A stretch of DNA of 64,000 nucleotides from Microbacterium dextranolyticum (GCF_016907295.1 NZ_JAFBBR010000001.1:868001-932000); one strand, 5' to 3'. Shown: positions 1-9,014, numbered from the stretch's first letter. Program-made: numbers and translations. The notes: generated by a model not told the origin, from the letters alone.

Positions 1-114
1 CGCGACGCCGCGGGCCTGCAGGGCCGCGAGGAGCACCGGGGTGTCATGGTCGGGGTCTTCGGCGGAGTAGGCATCCGTCACGACGATGCCGATGCGGGGC
101 GAGGGGGAGGACAC
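1..114 (-). CDS. ATP-grasp-like protein, N-terminus only (cut by window edge)
   Basis: Only the first 38 codons are present, starting at a GTG (112-114) and running off the left edge. The translation begins V-S-S-P-S-P-R-I-G-I-V-V-T-D-A and continues with an acidic stretch ending D-H-D-T-P-V-L-L. A short beta strand, a D-x-D-T-P motif and a helix ending L-x-A-R-G-V resemble the N-terminus of actinobacterial ATP-grasp ligase-like proteins. That assignment is inference from a fragment. The gene lies 78 bases downstream of the siderophore-interacting protein on the same strand but has its own -10-like box. Confidence 0.45.
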   Translation of the reverse strand, partial: MSSPSPRIGIVVTDAYSAEDPDHDTPVLLAALQARGVA

Positions 115-122
115 GAGCGCCC

Positions 123-128
123 AGCGTA
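123..128 (-). promoter_or_regulatory. -10 box TACGCT for the leftmost gene
   Basis: TACGCT on the minus strand ends 8 bases before the GTG at 114. No Shine-Dalgarno is visible, so the mRNA is probably leaderless. Confidence 0.4.
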
Positions 129-192
129 GCGGCCGGTCGATCGGGGCGGGGGCGCCAGAGGGGCGGGCCGGGGGATCAGACGGGTGCGGCTG

Positions 193-969
193 TCAGAGGA
201 TCCGCCCGATCGGCTCGCGCTTCTCGAGCTGGAACCGGTCTTCGGTGCGGCCCCGTGCCCAGTACCCCGACAGTGAGACCCGCGCCCGGTCGAGGCCCCG
301 CTCGTCGAACAGGACCGCCCGGATCGCCTTCATCGATTCGCGCTCGCCGTGCGCGAACACCTGCACGTCGCCCTCCGGCCAGTCGAGCTGTCGCAGCACC
401 GCCGCGAGCGCGTCGATGGCGTGGTCGGGGTCGATCGCCCATTCGATGCGCACCCCGTCGGGGGCGTGCAGAGGCAGGATCGCCGCGTCGGAGTCGACCT
501 CGATGATGGCGTGGCCCACGGCATCCGCCGGCAGAGCCTCGAGCGCGGCCGAGATCGCCGGCAGCGCCGACAGGTCGCCCGCCAGGACGTGCGCGTCGGC
601 GGTGGCGTCGGGCGCGTAGCCGCCGCCCGGACCCATGAGCGACAGTCGGTCGCCGGGGCGGGCGCGCGCCGCCCAGGGGCCGGCGAGCCCCTCGTCGCCG
701 TGGACGACGAAGTCGATCGCGAGCGTGCGCGCCTCGTGGTCGACGCTGCGCACGGTGTACGTCCGCGTCACGGGCAGCGACTCGGGGGAGGGCGTCGTGA
801 ACTTCAGCTTCACGTACTTGTCGGTCTCGGGACGGTCCTCGAAGGCCGCGAAGCCCTCGCCCCCGAGGACCACCCGCACGAGATACGGCGAGAGCCGCTC
901 GGTGCCGACCACCTCGAGGTCGATGGTCGGTCGGGGCGGACGGACGGCGGTGCGTGAAGAGAGGGCCAC
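193..969 (-). CDS. Siderophore-interacting protein (FAD-binding reductase)
   Basis: This 258-residue protein belongs to the siderophore-interacting (SIP/ViuB-like) ferredoxin-reductase family. Such proteins use FAD and a nicotinamide or ferredoxin donor in the cytoplasm to reduce ferric siderophores and release iron. The flavin motif R-T-Y-T-V is at residues 69-73. The nucleotide-binding half starts near residue 127 (L-A-G-D-L-S-A-L-P-A), and the family signature G-Y-W-A-R-G-R-T-E-D lies near the C-terminus. Length matches the family. I chose the GTG at 967-969 because it directly follows a TACCGT box and precedes the conserved beta strand; the longer upstream frame overlaps the divergent Nudix gene. 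No siderophore transporter is adjacent. Confidence 0.88.
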   Translation of the reverse strand: MALSSRTAVRPPRPTIDLEVVGTERLSPYLVRVVLGGEGFAAFEDRPETDKYVKLKFTTPSPESLPVTRTYTVRSVDHEARTLAIDFVVHGDEGLAGPWAARARPGDRLSLMGPGGGYAPDATADAHVLAGDLSALPAISAALEALPADAVGHAIIEVDSDAAILPLHAPDGVRIEWAIDPDHAIDALAAVLRQLDWPEGDVQVFAHGERESMKAIRAVLFDERGLDRARVSLSGYWARGRTEDRFQLEKREPIGRIL

Positions 970-975
970 GGTTCC

Positions 976-981
976 ACGGTA
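976..981 (-). promoter_or_regulatory. -10 box TACCGT for the siderophore-interacting protein
   Basis: TACCGT on the minus strand sits exactly 6 bases before the GTG at 969, which fits a leaderless start and supports the start choice. Confidence 0.5.
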
Positions 982-1042
982 ACCGCCGCCGGTCGCCGTG
1001 GCTCGGTCGCGACGACATCGCCGCGGGAGCCGGCGCCCGACA

Positions 1043-1048
1043 TAGCCT
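1043..1048 (+). promoter_or_regulatory. -10 box TAGCCT for the Nudix hydrolase
   Basis: TAGCCT ends 6 bases before the GTG at 1055. It faces away from the TACCGT box of the divergent gene 62 bases to the left. Confidence 0.5.
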
Positions 1049-1054
1049 GGTGAG

Positions 1055-1750
1055 GTGGACATCGATCCGGCTCCGAGTGCGCGCGAGCAGTTGCGCGCGC
1101 TCGCCGCGACGTCGTCCACGGCACTCGGCCCGCGGGTCCCCCCTCCCGGGGCGGCGGTGCCTCGGGCGGCCGCCGTGCTGATGCTGTTCGGCGTGCTCGA
1201 CGCGCGCGCGAGCGACCATGTCGCGCAGGATGCCGCGGTCTCGCGCGACCTCGACGTGCTGCTGCTGGAGCGCGCCACGACGCTCCGCGCCCATCCCGGT
1301 CAGGTCGCCTTTCCCGGCGGTCGACTGGATCCGGGAGATGCGGGCCCGGTCGCGGCCGCGCTGCGCGAAGCCGAAGAGGAGACCGGGCTCGACCCGTCGG
1401 GCGTCGACGTGCTCGGGGCGCTTCCCGCCGTCCCCCTGGAGCATTCCGGTCATCTCGTGACCCCGGTGCTGGGGTGGTGGCGGCATCCGTCACCGGTGCG
1501 CGTCGTCGACGTCGCCGAGTCGGCCGCTGTCTTCCGCGCACCCGTCGCGGATCTGCTCGACCCGCGCAACCGCGGCGTGACCGTCTTCGAGCGTGACGGC
1601 CTGGTCTGGCGGGGGCCGGCCTTCGAGGTGCACGGGCACCTGGTCTGGGGGTTTACGGCGATGCTGCTGGATGCCCTATTCGACGGCCTCGGGTGGACGG
1701 AACCGTGGGATCTCGGCGCCCGCACCCGGCGGATCGCGCTTCCGATCTGA
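1055..1750 (+). CDS. Nudix hydrolase, CoA pyrophosphatase-like
   Basis: This 231-residue protein carries a Nudix box at about residues 89-113 (P-G-G-R-L-D-P-G-D, then R-E-A-E-E-E-T-G-L), which binds the metal and cleaves a nucleoside diphosphate linked to a moiety X. The upstream H-P-G-Q-V-A-F-P-G-G block is typical of the CoA/NudL-like subfamily that hydrolyses CoA to phosphopantetheine and 3',5'-ADP; that substrate is inferred from similarity. The start is a GTG at 1055 with no ribosome site but a -10 box just upstream. The gene is transcribed alone, divergent from the siderophore-interacting protein. Confidence 0.85.
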   Translation: MDIDPAPSAREQLRALAATSSTALGPRVPPPGAAVPRAAAVLMLFGVLDARASDHVAQDAAVSRDLDVLLLERATTLRAHPGQVAFPGGRLDPGDAGPVAAALREAEEETGLDPSGVDVLGALPAVPLEHSGHLVTPVLGWWRHPSPVRVVDVAESAAVFRAPVADLLDPRNRGVTVFERDGLVWRGPAFEVHGHLVWGFTAMLLDALFDGLGWTEPWDLGARTRRIALPI

Positions 1751-1864
1751 CCCCGGCTGCCGGGCTGAGTGTTCCGCCAGCGTGCGTCATGAAGATGCGC
1801 ACGCGGTGGGGACAGGGCGTGCGCGCGTGTGAGGATCGGCGAGCAGGATGCCGGAGGGACGAAG

Positions 1865-2614
1865 ATGCACGGGCGCGAACGAGGAGCTGCGGGGGTGTCG
1901 CGGCGGGTGCTGCTGGCATCCGGACTCGGATCGGTCGCGGCGCTCGCGCTCGCGGCGTGCGTGCCGAGCGCAGGCGGCGGAGCGAGTGCGTCCGGCGGTG
2001 TCGCGCCGACCGGGTCGGCTGCACCTGCACCGGGCGCCTCGACGTCGCCCGGCTCCGACGGCGGGCCGCGGGTGATGTTCATCCGCCACGCCGAGAAGCC
2101 CGCGGCGTCGGGCTCGCCGTACGGCGTGCAGCCCGACGGCACGCGTGACGACGAGTCGCTGACCGTGCAGGGCTGGACCCGCGCCGGCGCGCTCGTGGGA
2201 CTGTTCGACCCGCAGACGCCCGATGGTGCCTCGCCGGTGCGCGCGGGGCTCGCCCGCCCGACCCGCATCATCGCCGCAGACCCGTCGAAGGGCAGCCGTC
2301 GCCCCGCGCAGACCGTCACGCCTCTCGCGGCGCGCAGGGGTCTGACCCTCGAGACGACGTGGAAGAAGGACGATACGGCGGCGCTGGCCGATGCGCTGCG
2401 CACCGCCACGGGCCACGTGCTCGTCTCGTGGGAGCACGAGCTGATCCCCGACATCCTCGGCCACCTCGGTCAGATCGACCCGGCGCCCCCGACGGCGTGG
2501 CCGAGCGAGAGGTTCGACCTCGTCTGGTGGCTGAGCCCGTCGGGTGCCGGCGGGTGGAGTTTCAGCCAGGTGCCGCAGCTTCTGCTGGCCGGCGACTCGC
2601 CCGCGCCGGCCTGA
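1865..2614 (+). CDS. Lipoprotein with histidine-phosphatase (RHG) motif
   Basis: A 249-residue exported protein. Its N-terminus has a twin-arginine-like segment (S-R-R-V-L-L-A-S-G) and a lipobox L-A-A-C, followed by a Gly/Ser/Ala-rich linker, so it should be a membrane-anchored lipoprotein outside the cell. The mature part begins V-M-F-I-R-H-A-E-K, the phosphohistidine motif of the histidine phosphatase superfamily, and a candidate second catalytic His lies in the segment S-W-E-H-E. Substrate is unknown. The ATG at 1865 is preceded by GGGACGAAG and is preferred over the in-frame ATG 36 bases upstream, which has no ribosome site and would lengthen the signal region. No operon partner is visible. 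Confidence 0.75.
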   Translation: MHGRERGAAGVSRRVLLASGLGSVAALALAACVPSAGGGASASGGVAPTGSAAPAPGASTSPGSDGGPRVMFIRHAEKPAASGSPYGVQPDGTRDDESLTVQGWTRAGALVGLFDPQTPDGASPVRAGLARPTRIIAADPSKGSRRPAQTVTPLAARRGLTLETTWKKDDTAALADALRTATGHVLVSWEHELIPDILGHLGQIDPAPPTAWPSERFDLVWWLSPSGAGGWSFSQVPQLLLAGDSPAPA

Positions 2615-2649
2615 CGACACCTGCGGCATCGGCACTCGCCGACGGCTGA

Positions 2650-2655
2650 TAAGAT
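2650..2655 (+). promoter_or_regulatory. -10 box TAAGAT for tRNA-Ser
   Basis: TAAGAT ends 7 bases before the mature 5' end of the tRNA, so transcription should begin at or next to the first tRNA nucleotide. Confidence 0.55.
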
Positions 2656-2662
2656 CGACGGC

Positions 2663-2754
2663 GGAAGTGTGTCCGAGCGGCCTAAGGAGCATGGCTGGAA
2701 TCCATGTAGGCGGGGTAACTCGCCTCGCAGGTTCAAATCCTGTCACTTCCGCCA
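2663..2754 (+). tRNA. tRNA-Ser (anticodon GGA)
   Basis: The acceptor stem GGAAGTG (2663-2669) pairs with CACTTCC (2744-2750). The anticodon arm CATGG/CCATG encloses loop CTGGAAT with anticodon GGA, reading UCC. A long variable arm follows, as expected for a serine tRNA, and the T arm contains GGTTCAAATCC. The discriminator is G2751 and CCA is encoded at 2752-2754. Confidence 0.97.
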
Positions 2755-2757
2755 CAG

Positions 2758-2792
2758 GATGAGCGTCGTCCCGATCGGGGGCGGCGCTCATC
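2758..2792 (+). terminator. Hairpin terminator after tRNA-Ser
   Basis: GATGAGCG...CGCTCATC forms a stem of about 15 pairs, with two G-U wobbles, directly after the CCA end. Confidence 0.65.
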
Positions 2793-3001
2793 TGCGTTTC
2801 GTGACGTGGGGAGACACGAAGCGCGGTCGCCCCACGGTAGCTGCGGCGCAGAACCCGTCGGGAATGCTTGCGCTGCGCGTGCGGTTGTCACGGTGCGTCG
2901 CGTCTCGCCGCGTCCGGCGCAGCGGGAGTTACCGTCGAAGAGGTCGCATCCCCCCGCGACCCTGCCCCACCGGCATCCGCCGTCTACGGAGAAACACCCT
3001 C

Positions 3002-4441
3002 ATGAGTTCCACCCCTCCCACCGCGCCTGCGGCGCGTCCGCCCCGGCCGAAGAAGCCGTTCTACCGCTCGTTCGGCTTCCAGATCACGGTCGCGCTGATC
3101 GCGGGCATCCTGCTCGGCATCCTCGCCCTGAACCTCGGGCCCGATGCCGCCGGCAAGGACAACGGTCTGACGGCGACCCTGTCGACCATCGGAACGGCGT
3201 ACGTCACGCTGCTGAAGGCGGCCGTGGTGCCGCTCATCTTCCTCGCGATCGTCGCGAGCATCACGCAGCTGCGGAATGTCACGAACGCCGCGCGCCTCGC
3301 CGGGCAGACGCTGCTGTGGTTCGGCATCACGGCTCTCATCGCGGTGACGATCGGCATCGTGCTCGGCATCACGATCCAGCCGGGCAACCGTGTCGCCCAC
3401 GACCAGCTCACCACCGCCGACCCGTACACGGTCGGCACGTGGTGGAACTTCCTCAAGGGCCTCATCCCGCAGAACGCCTTCGGTCTCACGGTCTCGAGTT
3501 CGGCGAACGCGACCACCGGCGCGATCTCGTCGACCGTCGGGTTCAACATCCTGCAGGTGATCGTCATCTCGGTGGCGATCGGCGTCGCCGCCCTCAAGGT
3601 CGGAAAGCGCGCCGAGCCCTTCGTCGCCTTCACCCAGTCGTCGCTGAAGATCGTGCAGCGGGTGCTCTGGTGGATCATCCGCATCGCGCCCCTCGGCACC
3701 CTCGGCCTCATCGCCTCGGCGGTGGTCGAATACGGCACCGACAAGCTGCTGGCCCTCGTCTGGTTCGTCGTCGCCGTCTACGTGGGCCTCGTGCTGGTGC
3801 TGTTCGTCGTGTACCCGATCCTCGTGAAGAGCCACGGTCTGTCGGTCCGGCAGTACTTCTCCGGCGTGTGGCCGGCGGTGCAGCTCGGCTTCGTGTCGCG
3901 CTCGTCGATCGGCACCCTGCCGCTGACGCAGCGCGTTACCGAGCGGAACCTCGGCGTGCCCCGCGAATACGCGTCGTTCGCCGTTCCGCTGGGCGCGACG
4001 ACCAAGATGGACGGCTGCGCCGCCATCTACCCGGCGATCGCCGCGATCTTCGTCGCGCAGTTCTTCGGCGTCGAGCTGAACGTCGTGTCGTACCTGCTCA
4101 TCGCGCTCGTCTCCGTCGTCGGCTCGGCCGCCACGGCAGGGACCACCGGGGCCACCGTCATGCTCACGCTGACCCTCTCGACGCTCGGACTGCCGCTCGA
4201 AGGTGTCGGACTGCTGCTGGCGATCGACCCGATCCTCGACATGGGCCGTACCGCGGTCAACGTCGCGGGCCAGGCCCTGGTGCCGACGATCGTCGCGAAG
4301 CGCGAAGGCATCCTCGACCGCACGCTGTACGACGCGCCGCGCGACGGCGAGCCGTTCGCCGACGACTCGGACGACGACGCGGACCCCTCGCCTGCAGACG
4401 CCGTCGACGACGGCATCCGCACCGAATCGGCGCGCGCCTGA
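3002..4441 (+). CDS. Dicarboxylate/amino-acid:cation symporter (DAACS/GltP-DctA family)
   Basis: A 479-residue inner-membrane protein of the sodium- or proton-coupled dicarboxylate/glutamate symporter family. Several hydrophobic helices are visible from residue 25 on. The serine-rich reentrant-loop region (V-S-S-S-A-N-A-T-T-G-A-I-S-S-T) and the C-terminal motif M-D-G-C-A-A-I-Y with the following A-T-A-G-T-T-G-A segment are the substrate and ion-binding signatures of the family. The ATG at 3002 has a GGAG ribosome site 12 bases upstream; the longer frame runs through the tRNA-Ser gene and is not credible. The C-terminal tail is acidic and non-conserved. Substrate (glutamate, aspartate or C4-dicarboxylate) cannot be told from sequence alone. 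Confidence 0.9.
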   Translation: MSSTPPTAPAARPPRPKKPFYRSFGFQITVALIAGILLGILALNLGPDAAGKDNGLTATLSTIGTAYVTLLKAAVVPLIFLAIVASITQLRNVTNAARLAGQTLLWFGITALIAVTIGIVLGITIQPGNRVAHDQLTTADPYTVGTWWNFLKGLIPQNAFGLTVSSSANATTGAISSTVGFNILQVIVISVAIGVAALKVGKRAEPFVAFTQSSLKIVQRVLWWIIRIAPLGTLGLIASAVVEYGTDKLLALVWFVVAVYVGLVLVLFVVYPILVKSHGLSVRQYFSGVWPAVQLGFVSRSSIGTLPLTQRVTERNLGVPREYASFAVPLGATTKMDGCAAIYPAIAAIFVAQFFGVELNVVSYLLIALVSVVGSAATAGTTGATVMLTLTLSTLGLPLEGVGLLLAIDPILDMGRTAVNVAGQALVPTIVAKREGILDRTLYDAPRDGEPFADDSDDDADPSPADAVDDGIRTESARA

Positions 4442-4445
4442 GCGC

Positions 4446-4484
4446 GGGCGCCCGCGCCGCCGGCTCGGTCAGGCGCGGGCGCCC
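4446..4484. terminator. Bidirectional terminator between convergent genes
   Basis: A perfect 13-base inverted repeat (GGGCGCCCGCGCC at 4446-4458 and its complement at 4472-4484) lies between the symporter stop and the last codons of the transglutaminase gene, whose stop falls in the loop. Confidence 0.7.
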
Positions 4485-6724
4485 CGCTCTGCGAGGCCCG
4501 ATCCGGGGCGGATCACGAGCGACCGCGGCAGGACGAGCGTTCTGACGCGGTCGCCGGTCGGCACCGCCTCGAACAGTCCCCGGCGGATCCGCTCGGCGTC
4601 CGTGAACGCGCGGTCGGTGACGGATGCCCGGCCGCCGACCTCTGCGCCCGCCGCCTGTTCGGGGGCGTAGCTGGCGCGTTCGACGGCCGACACGAGCCGC
4701 GCCACCGCGTCCGGCGGAGCGCCGCCGGCGATGAGGTGCTGTCCGAACGCGCGTGGCGTCTCGGCGAGTCGCAGCGGGATGCCCCGATCGATGGCCGCAT
4801 CCTGCGCGTTCCGCCAGGCGCCGTCGATGCCCCCGCGCGCGCGTCGCATCCGGCGCCGCACCCACGTCGCCGTCGCGGGGGCGATCGCGACCAGCAGTGC
4901 GGCGAACACGGCGGTGAGCACCGGCCACACGTCGATCGACCGTGCCGCCGCAGGGGCGGCCTCGGAGGGCTGATCGGGGCGCTCGGCGGGCCCGCCCGTC
5001 GCCGAGGACGTCGGCGACGGCGCCGCGGACGGTGTCGCCACGTCGGTCCCCGCGCTGTCGGCCGGCTCGGATGCCCGGCGGAACTCGGTCGCGACGCCGA
5101 GGCTCTTGGTCGGCTCGAACGGCACCCACCCGATCCCGTCGAAGTACACCTCGGGCCACGCATGCAGCTGGCTCATGGTCACGGCGGCGACGCGTTCGCC
5201 GTCGACGATCCGCCCCGTCGGAGAACCGGGCAGGAAGCCCACGACGACCCGCGAGGGCATGCCGAGCGAACGCGCCATCAGGGCGAACGAGCCGGCGAAG
5301 TGCACGCAGTAGCCCTGCTTGCGGTCGAGGAACGCGGCGACGGCATCGACGCCGGCGTCATCGAAGCCGTCCTGCACCGGCGCGCTCAGCGAGTATGTGA
5401 ACTCGGGACCGCGGAACCAGGACTGCAGCGCGACGAGGCGGTCGTAGTCGCTGACCGCGCCCGCGGTGACGCTGCGCGCGGTCCTGGCGATGACGCCGGG
5501 GGTGTCGGCAGGCAACGCGGTGAGGTCGAGCGGCGAGTCCGCGATGCGTGCCGACGAGCTGCGGATCTGCTCGAGCGTCGGCCGGGGGACGTGCGAGACC
5601 ACGTCGTAGCTCTGGCCCTGCACGTTGCCGCTCGCGGTGAACACGGTCCGGCTGTACGGCACGACGCTCCACGCCCCCTCGAGCCCGGCGACGCCCACCG
5701 CCGGAAAGGGGATCGGCAGATACTCCGACGACAGCTGCGAGACCTGAACGCTCGTGCGGTACTCCGTCACCCGAACGCCGTCCTCGGCCGTGACGGGGGC
5801 GAGGGCATCCGCCGCCAACGGGACCGAACGGGGGCGATCGGGCTGCCAGACGCGGCCGTCGAAGCTCGAGAGCGTCGCGACGCGGAGGTACGGGATGTCC
5901 GGCGCATCCCCGTGGAGCGTCAGCACCGTGACGTCGCCAGGTCGGCGCAGGTCGTCGCCGAGGTCGAGGGTCGGATCGATGCTCGTCGCCGCACCGAGCC
6001 CGCCCGGCGCGGCCGTCGGGGGCGGCAGCGCCGGGCCGACGACGACGGCACCCGTGATCGCGAGGGCCCCGACGGTGAGCGCGAGGGCCGTGACCCCGCC
6101 TGCTCGGGGCGACGCGGCGGCCTCGCGCGTGCGCGTCTCGGCGCGCAGCAGCCACAGGATCGCCGCCGCCAGCAGCACGAACGCGGGTACATCCACACCG
6201 GCCGGCACCGCGATCGCCGGGATCAGCCACACGGCCACGAGCGCGATCGTCGCCAGCAGCGGCATCCGCGTCGTGAGCACCACGTGATCGAGCCCGATCG
6301 CCAGCAGCCCGAGGCACGCGACGATCACGAAGCTCAGCCCGGCCGACGGCTCCAGCGGCGCGACGCCGTCCACGATCTGCGCGGCCGCGCTCTCCACCAG
6401 ATCGCGGGCCTCGCCGAACGAGGCCGCGGACGGCAGGACGCCGAGCATCGCCGTGCCCGGCAGGAACACGGCGGTGACGGCGACGACCCAGACGACGAAC
6501 TGGATGAGTGTGACCGCGACAGCGGGCATCCGCCCGATCCGCCGCAGCCCGAAGCCGGCGCCGAGCAGCGCCGCCGAGAGGATCGCGGCGCCGGCCATCC
6601 ACGCCCCGCTGTGCACGACGCGCAGCAGCGGCACCATCGTGACGGCCAGGGCCACCCAGAGGGCGATCGTCAGACGCAGCTCACCGCCGGGCCGCCGCCG
6701 CGGCGCCGGCTCAGCCGGCGGCAC
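4469..6724 (-). CDS. TgpA-like membrane protein with periplasmic-side transglutaminase domain
   Basis: A 751-residue protein with an N-terminal block of hydrophobic helices (DUF3488-like, roughly residues 15-225), an extracytoplasmic transglutaminase-like domain, and one further helix near residue 640 before a short C-terminal cytoplasmic region. The catalytic Cys473 (Q-G-Y-C-V-H-F) and His521 (Q-L-H-A-W-P-E-V) are present; the third position is Glu537 (W-V-P-F-E-P-T), as is common in this family. It is the third gene of a moxR-DUF58-tgpA operon. The GTG at 6724 overlaps the end of the DUF58 gene by 14 bases, indicating translational coupling. Such modules are thought to act in cell-envelope protein maturation; the substrate is unknown. 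Confidence 0.88.
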   Translation of the reverse strand: MPPAEPAPRRRPGGELRLTIALWVALAVTMVPLLRVVHSGAWMAGAAILSAALLGAGFGLRRIGRMPAVAVTLIQFVVWVVAVTAVFLPGTAMLGVLPSAASFGEARDLVESAAAQIVDGVAPLEPSAGLSFVIVACLGLLAIGLDHVVLTTRMPLLATIALVAVWLIPAIAVPAGVDVPAFVLLAAAILWLLRAETRTREAAASPRAGGVTALALTVGALAITGAVVVGPALPPPTAAPGGLGAATSIDPTLDLGDDLRRPGDVTVLTLHGDAPDIPYLRVATLSSFDGRVWQPDRPRSVPLAADALAPVTAEDGVRVTEYRTSVQVSQLSSEYLPIPFPAVGVAGLEGAWSVVPYSRTVFTASGNVQGQSYDVVSHVPRPTLEQIRSSSARIADSPLDLTALPADTPGVIARTARSVTAGAVSDYDRLVALQSWFRGPEFTYSLSAPVQDGFDDAGVDAVAAFLDRKQGYCVHFAGSFALMARSLGMPSRVVVGFLPGSPTGRIVDGERVAAVTMSQLHAWPEVYFDGIGWVPFEPTKSLGVATEFRRASEPADSAGTDVATPSAAPSPTSSATGGPAERPDQPSEAAPAAARSIDVWPVLTAVFAALLVAIAPATATWVRRRMRRARGGIDGAWRNAQDAAIDRGIPLRLAETPRAFGQHLIAGGAPPDAVARLVSAVERASYAPEQAAGAEVGGRASVTDRAFTDAERIRRGLFEAVPTGDRVRTLVLPRSLVIRPGSGLAERGARA

Positions 6725-7967
6725 GGCGCACCCCTCGGTCGACGGCGTCGCTCCACGCCGCGGGCAGATCCGCCCCGGTCGGCGCGAGCGCGACGCGCCA
6801 TCCGGATCGCGCGGCCTGTGCCAGCGCCTCGTCCCCATCGGGATCCCGCCGTGAGCCGACGACGATCAGCACCGGCAGTGCGCTGTGCGGCACAAGCGGC
6901 GAGAGCGCGGAGGCATCCGTCGGCCCGAGGGCGCCGGTGACGACGACGAGGGGGCCGACCGTGCCGCCGGCGAGAACGCCCACGAGTCCGCCGAGGCCGC
7001 TGTCGCGGTGCGCGCGCACCGTCGCGAGGTCGACGCCGAGCTGTTCCCGCGCGGCGAGGTCATCGCCGTCGATCGGCTCGGTGAGTACGGCGCCGTCGCC
7101 GTCGACGACCGTGACGAGGTAGCCCTCGCGGGCCAGCAGCGTCGTCACCGACGCGCACGCGGATACGGCGGTCTCGAACGCCGGATCGGAGCCGGTGGTC
7201 CGGGTCGCCTCGACCGACCAGCGCAGCGCGCTGCGGTCGAGGACGACGAGCGCTTCGGGGGTTGTCTCCTGCTCTTCTTGGCGGACCATGAGTTCGCCGC
7301 GATGAGCGCTCGCGCGCCAGTGGATGCGGCGCATCGAGTCGCCCGCCGCGTAGTGACGCGGGATCAGGTTGTCCGAGCCCTCGCCGAGCCGGTCGACCGT
7401 GGAGTGCATACCGCCCCCCAGGTCGCCCGGCTGATCGATGAGGGGGCCGAGATCGACGACCGCGGGCGTCACGGTCAGCGGGTCAGGGCGCCCCACGCGT
7501 CGCCGTCGCCGCGCGAGGCCGAAGGGGTCGATCGTGAGCAGCGAGAGCGGGCCGACGGGTTGGATGCCACGGCGCAGCGCCGTGACCCGGTACTCCACGG
7601 GGGCGGCGGGCGCGCGCCCCCGACCCGGCGCGGACGGGACGATTCCCGACGCGTCGCCGCTGAGGCCGGGCGGGAGGCCGTCGCGCCACCGCCCCTGCGC
7701 GGTGGGGAGCAGGGAACGGATCTCGACCCGCATCCGCACGGTCGCCTCGCCGCCGACCGCGGGCGTGTCGGGGGCGAACGAGCGGGTCACCCGCTCCGTG
7801 CTCGGCACGAGGTAGAGCGTCGCGGCGCTCGCCGAGACGAGCACGAGCAGCAGGGCCGCCACGTAGAGGAGCTCGGCCAGCCCGAACCGCTGCGCGACCA
7901 CGATGCACACGATCGCCAGCGCGACCGCTCCGGTGCCACGGAGCGTCAGCGGCCAGCGCGAGAACAT
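6711..7967 (-). CDS. DUF58 domain protein, MoxR partner
   Basis: A 418-residue protein with two closely spaced hydrophobic helices near residues 9-50 and a soluble DUF58/von Willebrand A-like domain. The DUF58 core motif is visible around residue 210-240 (G-S-D-N-L-I-P-R-H-Y-A-A-G-D, then R-R-I-H-W-R-A-S-A). The family is almost always encoded beside a MoxR AAA+ ATPase and is its presumed client. The ATG at 7967 lies 4 bases after the moxR stop; GAGG overlapping that stop can serve as ribosome site. The frame extends further upstream but only inside moxR. Confidence 0.88.
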   Translation of the reverse strand: MFSRWPLTLRGTGAVALAIVCIVVAQRFGLAELLYVAALLLVLVSASAATLYLVPSTERVTRSFAPDTPAVGGEATVRMRVEIRSLLPTAQGRWRDGLPPGLSGDASGIVPSAPGRGRAPAAPVEYRVTALRRGIQPVGPLSLLTIDPFGLARRRRRVGRPDPLTVTPAVVDLGPLIDQPGDLGGGMHSTVDRLGEGSDNLIPRHYAAGDSMRRIHWRASAHRGELMVRQEEQETTPEALVVLDRSALRWSVEATRTTGSDPAFETAVSACASVTTLLAREGYLVTVVDGDGAVLTEPIDGDDLAAREQLGVDLATVRAHRDSGLGGLVGVLAGGTVGPLVVVTGALGPTDASALSPLVPHSALPVLIVVGSRRDPDGDEALAQAARSGWRVALAPTGADLPAAWSDAVDRGVRRAAG

Positions 7968-7971
7968 GACC

Positions 7972-8952
7972 TCAGCGCGTCGCGAGCGGAACGCGGACGG
8001 TGCCGACGATTCCCCGCAGGGCCGCGGAGATCGTGTCGGCGGCAGAACGGCTGCGCGCACTCGTCGTGCCGCGCGCGACGATCAGGCGGTGCGCGAAGAC
8101 GGGCTCCACGAGCATCGCGACATCATCGGGGATGACGAACTCCCGCCCGTCCAGCGCTGCCCAGACCTTGGCGGCGCGCACGAGCTGCAGCGTCGCTCGC
8201 GGGCTGGCGCCGAGGCGGATCTCGGGATGCTCGCGCGTGGCGCGGGCCAGGGCCACCGCGTACTCCTCCACGGCGGGGGAGACGTGCACGGCGCGGGCCG
8301 TCGCGATCAAGGCGCGCACGCCGTCGGCGTCGACGACCGGCACGAGGTCGTCGAGCGGGTTGACGCTCTCGCGCTGACGCAGCATGAGCGCTTCGCTCGT
8401 GGCATCCGGGTACCCCATCGAGATGCGCATCATGAACCGGTCGCGCTGCGCCTCGGGCAGAGCGTAGGTGCCCTCCATCTCGAGCGGATTCTGGGTCGCG
8501 ACGACGAGGAAGGGGTTCTCGAGCGCACGTGAGACGCCGTCGACGGTGACCTGCCGCTCCTCCATGGCCTCGAGAAGGGCGGATTGGGTCTTGGGAGAGG
8601 CGCGGTTGATCTCGTCGGCGATGACGATGTGCGCGAAGATCGCGCCCGGCTTGAACTCGAACTCGCGGTCGACCTGGTTGTAGACGCTGACGCCGGTGAC
8701 GTCGCCCGGCAGTAGGTCCGGCGTGAACTGGATGCGGCGGACCGTGGCATCCACCGATGCCGCGAGCGCGCGCGCCAGCATCGTCTTGCCGACGCCCGGC
8801 ACGTCCTCGATGAGCAGGTGCCCCTCGGCGAGCAGGCACACGAGAGCTGTGCGCACCGCGGCGGGCTTGCCGTCGATCACCCGCGACACGGATGCCAGGA
8901 CGGCCTCCGTCGCACGGGAGAACGCGTCGGCGGTGATCGGTACGTGGGACAT
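7972..8952 (-). CDS. MoxR-family AAA+ ATPase
   Basis: A 326-residue cytoplasmic AAA+ ATPase. Walker A G-V-G-K-T is at about residues 53-57, Walker B with the following arginine is in [12 protein letters not shown], and the sensor region reads [19 protein letters not shown], the MoxR signature. MoxR proteins act as chaperone-like remodelers for neighbouring vWA/DUF58 proteins. The ATG at 8952 starts the conserved region; upstream frame sequence runs into the divergent SRP RNA promoter and is rejected. It is first in the three-gene operon. Confidence 0.93.
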   Translation of the reverse strand: MSHVPITADAFSRATEAVLASVSRVIDGKPAAVRTALVCLLAEGHLLIEDVPGVGKTMLARALAASVDATVRRIQFTPDLLPGDVTGVSVYNQVDREFEFKPGAIFAHIVIADEINRASPKTQSALLEAMEERQVTVDGVSRALENPFLVVATQNPLEMEGTYALPEAQRDRFMMRISMGYPDATSEALMLRQRESVNPLDDLVPVVDADGVRALIATARAVHVSPAVEEYAVALARATREHPEIRLGASPRATLQLVRAAKVWAALDGREFVIPDDVAMLVEPVFAHRLIVARGTTSARSRSAADTISAALRGIVGTVRVPLATR

Positions 8953-9008
8953 ACGTGGCCTGTCTCGCGGCGGCGGGATCGCCGCGTCGTCGCGGGGTGT
9001 GTCGCTCG

Positions 9009-9014
9009 ATGCTA
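9009..9014 (-). promoter_or_regulatory. Candidate -10 box TAGCAT for the moxR operon
   Basis: TAGCAT on the minus strand lies 56 bases before the moxR ATG and back to back with the SRP RNA promoter. No clear -35 is visible. Confidence 0.35.

Noticed and set aside
4736..6940. 734-codon plus-strand frame over the transglutaminase gene
   Set aside because: Composition is Arg/Ala/Gly/Asp-rich without hydrophobic pattern; the minus-strand protein has clear catalytic motifs.
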